Positions 34,960-44,791 of a stretch of DNA of 64,000 nt are shown piece by piece (within the stretch, counting starts at the first letter, position 1; every line of letters starts with the position of its first letter). The stretch is taken from positions 62,001-126,000 of the forward strand of contig NZ_BAAAZR010000001.1 in the NCBI RefSeq assembly GCF_039537005.1, read 5' to 3'. The notes under the pieces are model-generated. The model had not been told where the DNA came from. It did no database searches and worked only from the letters and a program-made list of their open reading frames with translations. The stretch is from Sphaerisporangium flaviroseum. GTDB taxonomy: Bacteria > Actinomycetota > Actinomycetes > Streptosporangiales > Streptosporangiaceae. The translations under genes and the position numbers were made by a program.

Positions 34960-37900
34960 TAGGTTTCACTCGAAGGCCGGCACCGAGGCCACCGGCGACA
35001 AGGACCGCGCCTACCTGCGGTTCAACACCACCGGCCTGCCCTCGGTCGTCACCGCCGCCCAGCTCGTGCTTCGCAACGTGGACGCCCCCTCCTGCGGCCC
35101 CACCGTGGGAGCGGGCATCCAGGTCCGGCAGGTGACCAGCGCCTGGGACGGCTCGCTCATCGACTGGTCCCCCCAGCCGACCAACACCACCACCAATGCC
35201 GTCACCAGCACCGAGGGCTCCCAGGCCGGGGTGTGCGGCAGCGGGTACATGAAGTGGAACGTCACCGGCATCGTCCAGGCGTGGGCTGGCGGCGCCGCCA
35301 ACCACGGCCTGGTTCTGCGCGCCGCCTCGGAGACCGCGACCGCGAACTACCGCGTGTTCACCTCCTCCGACGAGACGATCGAGTTTAACTCCCCGCCCAA
35401 GCTGGCGATCACCTACACCACCCCGCCCACCCTCGGCGCCCTGTCGGTCTCGCCGTCGGCCGGATCTCAGACCTCCTCGCTCACCCCGAGCCTGAAGGCG
35501 CAGCTCAACGACGCCGACGGCGGCGTGCTCACCGGCGAGTTCCAGGTCGAGCACGACCCGGCCGTCCCGGCCCAGGGCACCGGATTGATCTGGTCCGGCT
35601 CGGCCACCGGCGTGCAGGCCGGGACGACCGGCTCGGTGACCATCCCGGCGAGCACCCTGACCGATGGGTGGAAGGTGCGGTGGCGAGCCCGCGCCTACGA
35701 CGGCACCACCTACTCCGCCTGGTCGGGCTGGCAGTCCCTGGCCGTGGACGCCACCGCCCCCCCACGCCTACCGTTACCTGCGCCTCCTACGCCTCCGGTG
35801 TGTGGTCGGCCAAGGGCACCCCGATCTCCGCCTGGCCCCAGACCCGCGCCAACACCAGCCAGCCCTTCGCGGACCTGGTCTGGGACGTGGCCGCCACCAT
35901 GACCGCCGCCTCCCGCGGCGATGGCCCCCTACAGCTACGGGCCTGCTTCACGACGGGCACGGTGGAGAACCGCTCCGACCCGGTGACCATCACCTTGGAG
36001 GCCACCGCCTCCTACGCCTCCTACGCCACCTCGCAGCTCGGCCCCGGAACCGTGTCCTTGCTCACCGGCGACTACTCGGTCAGCGCCACCGACGTCAACG
36101 CCTTCGGGCTGTCGGTCGGCCGTGGTCTCACCACCCTGGCGCCCGCGACGGCTTCCGGCGCCAACGGGGTGTTCGGCCCCGGCTGGTCCGCCTCCTTCCC
36201 GGGCAGCGCCTCGACGGTGTCCGGCATGACCTTCGAGGACCACTCCGCGCAGGGGTATGTGGTGTTCACCGGTGCGGACGGTTCCCAGTTGAACTACTCA
36301 GTCCAGGCCGGCGGCACGTTCACCGGGGTCAGTGACACCAGCGACGGGTCCAGGGTGGTCAAGGACTCGGCCACACAGTTCACCCACACCGATACAGAGG
36401 GCGTCAATACCGTCTTCACCCTGGCGGGCGGCAAGTGGGGCGTCAGCTCCATCGACGAACCCGGCAGCGAAAACACCACGGCCTACACGCGCGACGGCCA
36501 GGGCCGCGTCACCCGGATCCTTGCCCCCGTCCCCTCCGGCGTCACCTGCACCACGATGGTCGTCGGCTGCCGGGCCTTGGACATCAGCTACGCCACGGCC
36601 ACCACCGCAACGGGTGTCGCGTCCGGCTGGGGCGACTACGCCGGCCAGGTGAAGTTGATCGCATATACGGCCTACGACCCCGCCACCTCGGCGATGAAGA
36701 CGGCGACCGTCGCAAGCTACTCCTACGACTCCACGGGACACCTGCGCACCGCGACCGACCCGCGCGTCACCCTGACCACCACCTACGACTACAACGGCCA
36801 GGGCAGGATCTCGCAGCTGACCCCGCCCGGCCTCAACCCGTGGCGCATGGAGTACGACACCTCTGGCCGCCTGGCGCACGTTCAGCGAGAAGCGGGGGCG
36901 AACGACCTCACCCAGGCAGTCGTTTACGGTGTCCCCACCACCTCTCCGATCGACCTGACCGGTGGCACCACCATCTGGGAGCTCACCCCCGGCAACCGCC
37001 TCCAGGCACGGACCCCCACGGCCGACATCGACCCCTACGTCCGCGGGCTCACCAACTCGGCCGCACGCGCCGACCTGCTGGCCGCCACCGCGACCTACAA
37101 CGAGGACGGTGATCTGCTGGCCCAGGAGGGGCCGGTACACCAGGTGAAGCTGGCTTCCGGAGCCGTCGTCTCGGCGCGACAGCGGACCGGCAACACCTAC
37201 GACGAGGGCAAACTCGACCCGAACATCGCCTACCACCTGGTGACCACCACCACGGTGCAGCCTTTGGTGGTCGACGGCACCGCCACTCCGGGCACTGCCG
37301 ACACCCGGACGACCAAGGCCGGCTACAACCCGATCGTGTCCGGCGACACCTCCGGCTGGGATCTGTTCACCCCCACCACCCAGACCACGGTCATGCCCGG
37401 CGGCACCGACATCGTCAAGCGCACCCGCTACGACGCGGCGGGCCGCGAGATCGAACGCCGCATGCCCGCCTCCAACGGATCCGATGCCGGCACCACCATC
37501 ACCAGTTACTTCACGGCCGGAACCCATCCATCGGTGTCCGCCTGCGGCAACAAACCGTAATGGGCCACCTTGCCCTGCCGTACCGCCCCCGCCGCCCAGC
37601 CCGGCGGCCAGACCATCCCCACCACCACGGTCACCTACGGGTACTACGGACAACAGACCACCAGCACCGAAATCTCAGGCTCGGCGACCCGCACCCTCAC
37701 CCTCACCTACGACAGCGCCGACCGCCAGGCCACTCGGGTGATCACGGCCAACCCTTCTTCCGCCGTTCCCGACGTCACCTTCGCTTACAACTCCTCCACA
37801 GGACTTCCGACCACGACCAGTGCCGGCGGCGCCACGGTCACCACCGGCTACGACGCCCTGGGCCGTGTCACCACGATCACCGACGCCGACGGCAACTCCT

Positions 37901-38822
37901 CGGTCACCACCTACACCAGCACACCCGCGAATTCACCCTGGACCCGCTCGGCCGTATCCGCACCATGACCAGCAGCGGCGGTATCGCATCCGGCACGATG
38001 GTGAACCACTACGCCTCGACGGCGGATTCACCCGCCTGGATCGCCGAGATCAACGGCACCTGGACCCGTAACATCACCGGCTTCACCGGCCTGGCGGCCA
38101 CCCAGTCCAGCGACGGCACCGTCACCTTCCAGCTCGCCAACCTTCACGGCGACGTCGTCGCCACCGCGAGCAACAGCGCGACCGCCACTGGAATCACCTC
38201 GTATTTCGAGCAGACCGAGTACGGCGTGCCACGCGCCGACAACATCACGAAACCGAGCAGGTACGGCTGGCTCGGCAACGCCCAGCGTTCCACCGACTCG
38301 CTGGCCGACATAACCCTTATGGGCGTCCGCCTATACAACTCGATCACCGGCAGGTTCCTTCAGGTCGATCCGATCCCCGGAGCCAGCGCCAACGCCTACG
38401 ACTACTGCAACGCCGACCCCATCAACTGCTATGACCTCGACGGCCGCGCACCATGGTGGGTGGCACTCGCCGCCGCCACCGCCGCGGGCGTGGCGAGCTG
38501 GGTCGCCTGCAGTGCTGTTCCCTTCCTCCGAGCACTTGGTCCTACCTGCGATGTCATCGCCGGTGGCGTGGGAGGAGCCGTCTATGAATGGGTGGCCAAC
38601 GGATGGAACTGGAAAAAGGTCATCGCTTTCGCCGTCGGGGCGGTCGGTGGTTTCGTGCCCGGAATGAGGACGTTACTCCCCAAGGCATTGAAATCGATTG
38701 TCAGCTTCCTCAGCCGTAACAGAGCCAGGTTCGCGAAGGTGATCAGTTTCCTGACCTACCTGGCCGCTCAATGGGCGCTCACCGAGTCGTACATTCGCGC
38801 ACAGCAAAGGAAGCGAAGGTAG
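34960..38822 (+). pseudogene. RHS/YD-repeat protein with DNRLRE domain and hydrophobic C-terminal tip, disrupted
   Basis: A DNRLRE-type beta domain (35000-35430: KDRAYLRFNTTGLPSVVTA, WNVTGIVQAWAGGAANHGLV) and a fibronectin-like part are followed by YD repeats (YTRDGQGRVTRI, YDYNGQGRISQL, YDTSGRLAHV, YDALGRVTTITDADG) and the RHS core end (YNSITGRFLQVDPIPGASAN, then DPINCYDLDG). The last ~130 residues form a hydrophobic tip. Breaks: a shift in a 7-C run at 35757-35763, an in-frame TAA at 37558, and a shift near 37922; the start is missing too. RHS proteins deliver polymorphic toxins; this copy is probably dead as a whole, but the tip region is open. Confidence 0.8.
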
Positions 38823-39059
38823 GCACCTCGGATTGCATGCAGGCGTGGGGAGTCCGGAACGAAGGGTCCCCACGCCTGCTCTCCAGCCGTCTGGCCGGTT
38901 CATCGGGAAACCGGCCGACACCTCACCACAGCCGTCGCCTACGGTGCTCCGATCGCCGGCCCGCCGACCCAGCCGTACAGCCGGCTTCGGCCGACCTGGC
39001 GGGCCTGCGGGGCATACGATGTGAGAATGCGCTCGACTCTCCAGCGGAAAGGAACGCCT

Positions 39060-39251
39060 TTGAATCCGGGCAAGCGAAGGAAGCTCCTGGTCGAGGTAGT
39101 TATCATAGCCTTATGTTATGCGGTGGTATTCGCCGTCGCCGTGATGTTGCTCGACATTAAGGCCGCGATCGCGATTGCGATCGTATTGGCCGTCGTGCTG
39201 GGGCTTTCGCGTGACAGGAACTGGTACGAGAAGCGCCGGAGGGCCGACTGA
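39060..39251 (+). CDS. Small two-helix membrane protein, candidate RHS immunity protein
   Basis: 63 residues from a TTG with AAAGGA seven nt upstream; a GTG at 39021 would add 13 residues. It begins NPGKRRKLLVEVV, has two membrane helices (VIIALCYAVVFAVAVMLL; AIAIAIVLAVVLGL) and a basic end, YEKRRRAD. It lies directly behind the RHS gene whose tip is hydrophobic, the usual place of an immunity gene. The pairing is an inference from position and topology. Confidence 0.55.
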   Translation: MNPGKRRKLLVEVVIIALCYAVVFAVAVMLLDIKAAIAIAIVLAVVLGLSRDRNWYEKRRRAD

Positions 39252-39389
39252 CCATTAAAGGTCCTGCAACGGGCAGCGAGCGGGGCGCCCACAGAATGCC
39301 ACCATCCGGGTGCGGAGATATGGCGGGTTCGTCGAGGAGGGCAGCGGTCGTCATGGTGATCCCATTGTTTCAGTCGGGACTCTCTGAAC

Positions 39390-40414
39390 AGGCGCCGCGG
39401 GTGAACGACAAGCGCGTCGACGAGGCCACCGGCGAGCGCAAGCGGTTCTCGTCCGCGATCCTGCCGCCGTGGTGCCGCAAGTCGCCGAAGATCAGCGAGG
39501 TGCTGCCGCTGCTCTACCTGCACGGCCTGTCCTCCGGCGACTTCGTGCCGGCTCTGGAGCAATTCCTCGGCTCCTCCGCCGGGCTCTCCCCGGCGACGGT
39601 CACCCGGCTGACCCAGCAGTGGCAGGCCGACCACGCCGCCTTCATGGACCGCGACCTGTCTGACGTCGACTACGTGTACGTGTGGGCCGACGGCATCCAC
39701 CTCAACGTCCGCCTGGAGGAGGCCAAAGCCTGCGTCCTCGTGCTCATCGGGGTCCGCGCCGACGGCTCCAAGGAGCTGGTCGCGCTAAAGGACGGCTACC
39801 GCGAATCCGGTGAGTCGTGGGCTGATCTGATGCGCGACTGCGCCCGCCGGGGCATGCGCGCCCCGGTGCTCGCGGTCGGGGACGGCGCCCTAGGCTTCTG
39901 GAAGGCCCTGGCCGAGGTGTTCCCCGAAACCCGTGAGGAGAGGTGCTGGGTTCACAAGACAGCCAATGTCCTCGACTCCATGCCGAAGTCCGCGCAGCCG
40001 GGCGCGAAGAAGGCCATCCAGGACATCTACAACGCCGAGGACCGCGACCACGCGGCACAGGCGATCAAAACCTTCGCCAAGCTCTACGGCGCGAAGTTCC
40101 CCAAGGCCGTCAAGAAGATCACCGACGACCAGGACCAACTGCTGGCGTTCTACGACTTCCCGGCCGAGCACTGGATCCACCTGCGGACCACGAACCCCAT
40201 CGAATCGACCTTTTCCACCGTCCGGCTGCGGACCAAGGTCACCCGCGGTGCCGGCTCCCGCACCGCTGCCCTGGCCATGGTCTTCAAACTCGTCGAGTCC
40301 GCCCAACAGCGGTGGCGCGCGGTGAACGCACCCCACCTCGTCGCCCTCGTCCGCACCGGAGCCCGCTTCGAGGCCGGCCGCCTTGTCGAACGCCCCGAGA
40401 CCCTCGCGGCCTGA
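39390..40414 (+). pseudogene. IS256-family transposase, 5'-truncated
   Basis: Homology begins abruptly at APRVNDKRVDEATGERKRFS and runs to the end. The DDE residues are present: YVYVWADGIHLN, VLAVGDGALGFWKAL and NPIESTFSTVRLRTKV, together with the Cys/His region (RCWVHKTANVLDSMPKSAQP). The first ~100 residues of a normal ~420-residue IS256 transposase are lost, including the DNA-binding part. The frame stays open upstream into unrelated DNA to 39296. No terminal repeats were identified. Confidence 0.75.
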
Positions 40415-40453
40415 TCAAAGCCGCGAGGACCGGGCTGGCCGCCAGGCGCGGGA

Positions 40454-41407
40454 CTACTCCACGCGGGACTGCTGCCCAGTGCGGGCGCGCAAGGCTTGTG
40501 CGAACCACGTGAACACCGGCGCCAGGCTGGGCGGGACGGGCCATCCGTTGATCACGGCCAGCAGGTGCCAGTAGCGTTCCGCGCGGGGGTCGCCGGCGAT
40601 CTCCAGGCGGGTCAGCAGCCATTGGCGCAAGTTGGCGTCGTCGGCGCGGCTGAAGGTCTGCGCGTAGCGGGCGGTGAGGGCGTCGATGATCGGTGCGGCC
40701 TCGGCCGAGGCCGCACCGATGCCGGCATCGAGCGCGCGGCCGACGCTGTCCCGAACGGTCTCGGTGAGATCGTGGTGCAAGCCGGTGCGGTCGCCTCGGG
40801 CGCGCTCGGCCGCCTGGTACTCCGCCATGCGGCGCACGGCGGCGCGGAAGTCGGGATCCTGGGTGAGTTCGGCGAGTTCCACCCAGGCGTCGACCTGCTC
40901 GGGTTCGGGGTCGTCCGGCAGTTCGGGCATGGCCGAGCGCATCATGTCGACGAAGTCGGCGTTGGCGTCGAGCCCACCGAACGTGTCGTCGATGAAGTCG
41001 GTGATCAGGCGTCGGCGTTCGTCGTCGGAAAGCTTGGCGAGCTTGTGCATGAGGTCCATCTCCTCGGGGCTGGAGCCGCGTTTGGCCACCGCGCGCAGCA
41101 CAGCGCGCCGCAGTCGCAGAGTGCGGATCTGCACCTCCAGGGCATCGGCGTGCGCGGCCGCGACCTCGGGCACCGAGACCTCCCGGTCCAGTACCTGCCG
41201 GATGACGGCAAGGTCGAGGCCCAGGTCACGCAGGGTGCGCACCAGATCCAGACGTGTGAGCGCGCCGATGTCGTAGAGCCGGTAGCCAGCCGGGCTGCGG
41301 TCTGTCGGCGGCACGATCCCGGTGTCGGAGTAGAACCGGATGGTCTTGACCGTCAGCCCGGTCCGCCGGGCCAGGTCACCGATCGTGAAGAGCGTGTCGC
41401 CGTCCAT
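40454..41407 (-). CDS. MerR-family transcriptional regulator
   Basis: 317 residues. The MerR helix-turn-helix MDGDTLFTIGDLARRTGLTV and KTIRFYSDTGIVPPTDRSPA with GYRLYDIGALTRLDLVRTLR covers residues 1-75; a long helical C-terminal effector domain follows. Ligand unknown. The ATG is at 41407 beside its own MerR-type promoter at 41414-41444, suggesting autoregulation and a leaderless message. It follows the IS256 remnant in convergent orientation. Confidence 0.85.
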   Translation of the reverse strand: MDGDTLFTIGDLARRTGLTVKTIRFYSDTGIVPPTDRSPAGYRLYDIGALTRLDLVRTLRDLGLDLAVIRQVLDREVSVPEVAAAHADALEVQIRTLRLRRAVLRAVAKRGSSPEEMDLMHKLAKLSDDERRRLITDFIDDTFGGLDANADFVDMMRSAMPELPDDPEPEQVDAWVELAELTQDPDFRAAVRRMAEYQAAERARGDRTGLHHDLTETVRDSVGRALDAGIGAASAEAAPIIDALTARYAQTFSRADDANLRQWLLTRLEIAGDPRAERYWHLLAVINGWPVPPSLAPVFTWFAQALRARTGQQSRVE

Positions 41408-41413
41408 GCCCGC

Positions 41414-41444
41414 ACTCTCGCGCCTCCCCCTACGGGAGACTCAA
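41414..41444 (-). promoter_or_regulatory. MerR-type promoter of the regulator at 40454
   Basis: On the minus strand TTGAGT and GAGAGT are 19 bp apart; the spacer holds the dyad CTCCC-GTA-GGGGG. Transcription would start at about the ATG at 41407. Confidence 0.5.
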
Positions 41445-41539
41445 CCCCAGTCTCCCCGCTGGGTCGCCAATCCACGGGTCTTGACAATTACTCTACCGGC
41501 GACACCGGGAAGCGCTGTTTGGCCAGCCGGAGCACTGCA

Positions 41540-42119
41540 CATCTCGGCGGGCCGCTGGTACAACGCGAGCGTGTGCGGCTGCGCCCCGTCCTCCTCGTGC
41601 ACCCAGCTGTGCGAGGTCCAGCTGGAGGGCCCGGTGTACGACGTCGTCGAGGTGGTCATCGACGGCCAGGCGCTGCCGGCCGCTGCCAGCCGCCACGTAC
41701 CGGGGGGATGTGCCCGGCCTGCTCACCCGCGTCGACGGCGGCTGCTGGCCCGACTGCTCAGACATGACAGCGCCGTGCGGCGAGGCTGGGGCGTTCTGTG
41801 TCACCTACCGGACCGGGCTTGTTTTGGATGAGGACGCGATCGCCGCCGTCAGCGAGCTGACCTGCCAGCTGGTACTCGCCTGCCTGCCGCCCGGGACGAA
41901 GGGCTGCGACACCTGCAGGCTGCCGGGAACGTGACCCGGGTCATCCGTCAGGGGGTGCAGGTCGACATCGCAGACCCGACGACGATCTTCTCTGAGGGCC
42001 GGACCGGACTCACCCTGGTCGACCTGTGGCTGTCCACGGTGAACCCGTACCGGTTGGAGTCGGCGTCGCGGGTGATGTCCCCCGACTACCAGTGGCCGAG
42101 GATGACCCAATGGCCCTGA
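41540..42119 (+). pseudogene. Decayed phage head-tail connector-type gene
   Basis: Pieces of a protein known from actinophages and prophages lie in three frames: AGRWYNASVCGCAPSSSCTQ and PVYDVVEVVIDGQALPAAAS, then VRTDGG-like RVDGGCWPDCSDMTAPCGEA with VTYRTGLVLDEDAIAAVSEL, then VTRVIRQGVQVDIADPTTIF and SPDYQWPRMTQWP. Frame breaks lie near 41700 and 41930. The 5' part before 41540 is not recognisable. Inactive. Confidence 0.55.
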
Positions 42120-42688
42120 CCGTCCTCGGCGTGTACGACCTGGCGTCGGTGGTGCTGGCGTGTGTGCCAGGCGCTCGAGGACACCGCCGCCGCGGTGGAT
42201 GGGCAGCCCGGCTGCCCGCGCCGGGTGTGCGTCACGCCGGGGGCGCCGGCCTGGGAGTGCGCCGACCCATGCACCGACGCCCAGGGCGGCGGGCAGCTCA
42301 CCGTGCACGTCTACCGCCTCTACCCCTCCAACCAGCAGTTCCCGCAGGAAGACCGGACGGTGCGCGGCCTGGTCAACTGCGTGCCGCCGCCGACCACCGC
42401 TGCCGAGATGGTGGTCACCCTGCTGCGCTGCGTCCCAACGCTCGACGAGCGGGGCTGCCCGCTGGCGTGCGCCGAGTTGGAGGCGGCGGCGCGGGTGGCG
42501 TACGTGGACGCGGTAACGGTGTACAACGCGCTGATGTGCTGCCTGCCGCACACGGCCGGGCCGCGCGGCCGCCGGTTCGTCATGGCACCCAAAAGATCCT
42601 CGGCCCGCAGGGCGGGTGCGCCGGGGTGGAGCAGCGGGTCACCGTGGCGCTGCCCGGGTGCGCCCCCTGCCCGGGGGACGTGTCGTGA
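42111..42688 (+). pseudogene. Decayed phage gene next to the connector remnant
   Basis: ATG at 42111 opens MALTVLGVYDLASVVLACV; after a break in GTGTGTG near 42163 the frame continues CQALEDTAAAVDGQPGCPRR, then HVYRLYPSNQQFPQEDRTVR and VAYVDAVTVYNALMCCLPHT. A third frame after about 42585 gives KILGPQGGCAGVEQRVTVAL and a stop at 42688. The protein is of the type found next to the connector in actinophage head-tail modules; its role is unknown to me. Confidence 0.5.
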
Positions 42689-43031
42689 GCGTACGGGTCA
42701 CCGTCCGGATCGACGAACGCGCGCTCAAGCGCCTGGCCTTGGACCCGGGCGAGGAGATCGGCCGCCAGGTGCACGCGCGCGTCGCGCAGACCAGGCGCTG
42801 AGCAAGGTGCTCCCGCCGGTCGACACGGGCACCCTGCGGTCACGGATCTTCATCGAGGGTCCGCGGCGGGGCGAGTCGACGACGGGGTAGGACATCGTCG
42901 CCGCAGTCGCCTACGCGATGTGGATCCACCGGGGGGAACGGGAGTACCGTCGCGGCACCGGCCGCATCGTGCGCGCCAAGGCGGGGGCGCGGCCGTTCCT
43001 GGCGGACGCTCTGCGGCAGATCTTTGGTTAG
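42684..43031 (+). pseudogene. Decayed HK97-gp10-like tail completion protein
   Basis: VRVTVRIDERALKRLALDPG opens at a GTG overlapping the previous gene. A shift near 42785 leads to ALSKVLPPVDTGTLRSRIFI. An in-frame TAG at 42888 precedes DIVAAVAYAMWIHRGEREYR and VRAKAGARPFLADALRQIFG. VDTGxLRxS and RPFL-A-AL endings are typical of gp10-like head-tail joining proteins. Confidence 0.55.
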
Positions 43032-43324
43032 TCGAAGTGGTCCCAGCTGCTGGTAGTGCCTCGGCCAGATCGGCGTTCCGCTGCCGTGGGACTGGGAAGA
43101 ATCTGTACGTGCGCGTCCTTCCGGCGACCTCTCTACAGAAGAAACTCTGAGATACCCACTTTTGGGGAGTTACCGACCCGGATGGGTGGCCACAAAAGTA
43201 TGAACTAGCCACCACTAGGCACTTCTCGCGCGCCGCCCTAGTTTGAAGGCAACCTTTCGACGTGCTTTGCAGCTTGAACCGTCGCCGCGGCCGGTCCAAA
43301 CCGCAAGCATGAAGGGAGGGGACC

Positions 43325-43441
43325 ATGACCAAGGTGCCTTGCTCTGAGGTATCAGAACCGGATGAGCCGCTCTGGCTCCGCCTGCTCGCTCGGCTCTATG
43401 CCGAGACGCTCCGGGTGATCCTGGACTTCTTCACAGGATGA
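43325..43441 (+). CDS. 38-residue open frame with a strong ribosome site
   Basis: GGGAGGGG lies five nt before the ATG. The peptide begins MTKVPCSEVSEPDEPLWLRL and ends in an amphipathic helix, LARLYAETLRVILDFFTG. A hairpin starts at the stop codon. No family recognised. The signals argue for translation; the gene could belong to the phage remnant around it or be a regulatory or leader peptide. Confidence 0.5.
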   Translation: MTKVPCSEVSEPDEPLWLRLLARLYAETLRVILDFFTG

Positions 43442-43483
43442 CGGCCCTGGTACACGCTCTTGGGGAGCAGCCGCCAGGGCCGT
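43441..43483 (+). terminator. Hairpin directly after the 38-aa frame
   Basis: ACGGCCCTGG and CCAGGGCCGT pair perfectly over 10 bp around a 23-nt loop, beginning at the last base of the stop codon. Confidence 0.5.
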
Positions 43484-43496
43484 GAAGAGAGGGCCT

Positions 43497-43527
43497 CCAC
43501 GCTCGAACCCTTCAAGCTTGAGCGTGG
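43497..43527. terminator. Second hairpin
   Basis: CCACGCTC and GAGCGTGG pair around a 15-nt loop; the flanks are near-complementary, extending the stem with a mismatch. Confidence 0.4.
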
Positions 43528-43736
43528 GGGTCGTTCGTGTTCCTAGCGTGAGCGATTCAGAAGCGGTATGCAATTCCCGCCCGGAGTACATCCAACTGTC
43601 AGTCACCTGCTGAATGTGGCGGTCGAGTAAGGGTTGTGCATGAGCTAAGAGTGGTGGACAGAGTGGAGCGCGTAGGCTCCTGGCTGTGCCGCTGGTTGTG
43701 GGCCGGGCACCAGCATGAGGGTTAACGGGAGCGCCT

Positions 43737-44403
43737 GTGGCACGGCAGCAGTTCACGATCAACAAGGAGCCTCACGTCGCGGAGGTCGGCGACGATATCG
43801 AGCTGTTCTTCAAGCCCGAGGTGATGGGCGACGTGTACTTGGATGCGTGGGAGGGGCTGCAGGAGACGTACCGCAAGCTGGGCGTCGAGGAGGGCAACCT
43901 GCGGGGGTCTTCGGCGGAGACGTTGAAGACGGCCAGCACGGCGGTGCGGCGGTACATTGCCGGGTTCATGCTGCCGGAGTCGGCCAAACGGTACGCCTGG
44001 TGGGAGGTGCGCGACCCGGCCGCCACGGTGGTGTTCGAGTCGGGTGACCCCGATGAGGCGGCCCGGCACGCCGAGAAGGTGGGGACGCCAGGGTGGTCGA
44101 CGTGGGGTTGCGGCTGCCCGACCGGATCCATCTGCAGTTGGTGCAGTGGCTGTCGGAGGTGTACGGCCAGCGCCCTATCATGTCGTCGTCCGCCTCTGCC
44201 ACTCCATCGCCGACTGCTGGGGCTCGTGGGACGGGCAGCTCGCGCTCAGGGGCGTCGACCCCCGCTCGTGGACGTTCGGGCGCCTCCTGAACGCGGCCGA
44301 GCGCCTGCACGCACTGCCCCAGTTCGTCGTCACGCGCGGCGGGGAATACTGCTTCATGCCCGGACTGAGCGCCCTGCGCTGGCTCGGCGATCTCCGAGAC
44401 TGA
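43737..44403 (+). pseudogene. Phage tail assembly chaperone-type gene in three frames
   Basis: The GTG frame (ARQQFTINKEPHVAEVGDDI; LRGSSAETLKTASTAVRRYI) resembles actinophage tail assembly chaperones. Near 44088 the family sequence moves one frame back (VDVGLRLPDRIHLQLVQWLS, then EVYGQRPIMSSSAS). From about 44175 a third frame gives HVVVRLCHSIADCWGSWDGQ and RSWTFGRLLNAAERLHALPQ to a stop at 44403. The second change is a -1 shift and could be the programmed frameshift of tail chaperones; the first looks like a lost G in GTGGGGA. Confidence 0.5.
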
Positions 44404-44449
44404 AGCACGGCCACGCTGCCGCCCTGGCACGACGACCAGGGGAGGTTAT

Positions 44450-44791
44450 ATGGACACGCTGCATCTGCTGTTCAAAGCGGTCACCGTGATCTTCATCGCG
44501 ACCACCATGTTCGGCGCCGGACTCGGAGCCACGCTATCGGCATTGCGCGCCATCTTCGCCGATCTCCCGCTGCTCCTGCTGGCGCTGCTGGCCAACCTGT
44601 TAATCATCCCGCTGCTGGGCTGGGGCATCGCCGCGCTGTTCAGCCTGCCTGCGGCGTCATTCATAGCGCTGCTCCTGGTCGCGTCGTCGCCCGGCGGACC
44701 GTTCGGGGCGAAACTCGAGTGCGCTAGCGCAGAGCCGAAGGTAGCTCGCGCAAGGCACTGGCGAGCCGGTCGAGTTGGTCGGGTGTGGTGA
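44450..44791 (+). pseudogene. Truncated bile acid:sodium symporter-like (BASS) gene
   Basis: GGGGAGG precedes the ATG. The first ~88 residues show three membrane helices (VTVIFIATTMFGAGLGATLS; LPLLLLALLANLLIIPLLGW; ASFIALLLVASSPGGPFGAK), the N-terminal part of BASS transporters. Homology ends at about 44717 and the frame runs 25 unrelated residues into the 3' end of the aminotransferase gene on the other strand. Two thirds of the transporter are missing. Confidence 0.65.

Noticed and set aside
43352..43765. 137-codon minus-strand frame.
   Set aside because: It runs antisense through the 38-aa gene and both hairpins, with no start signal.
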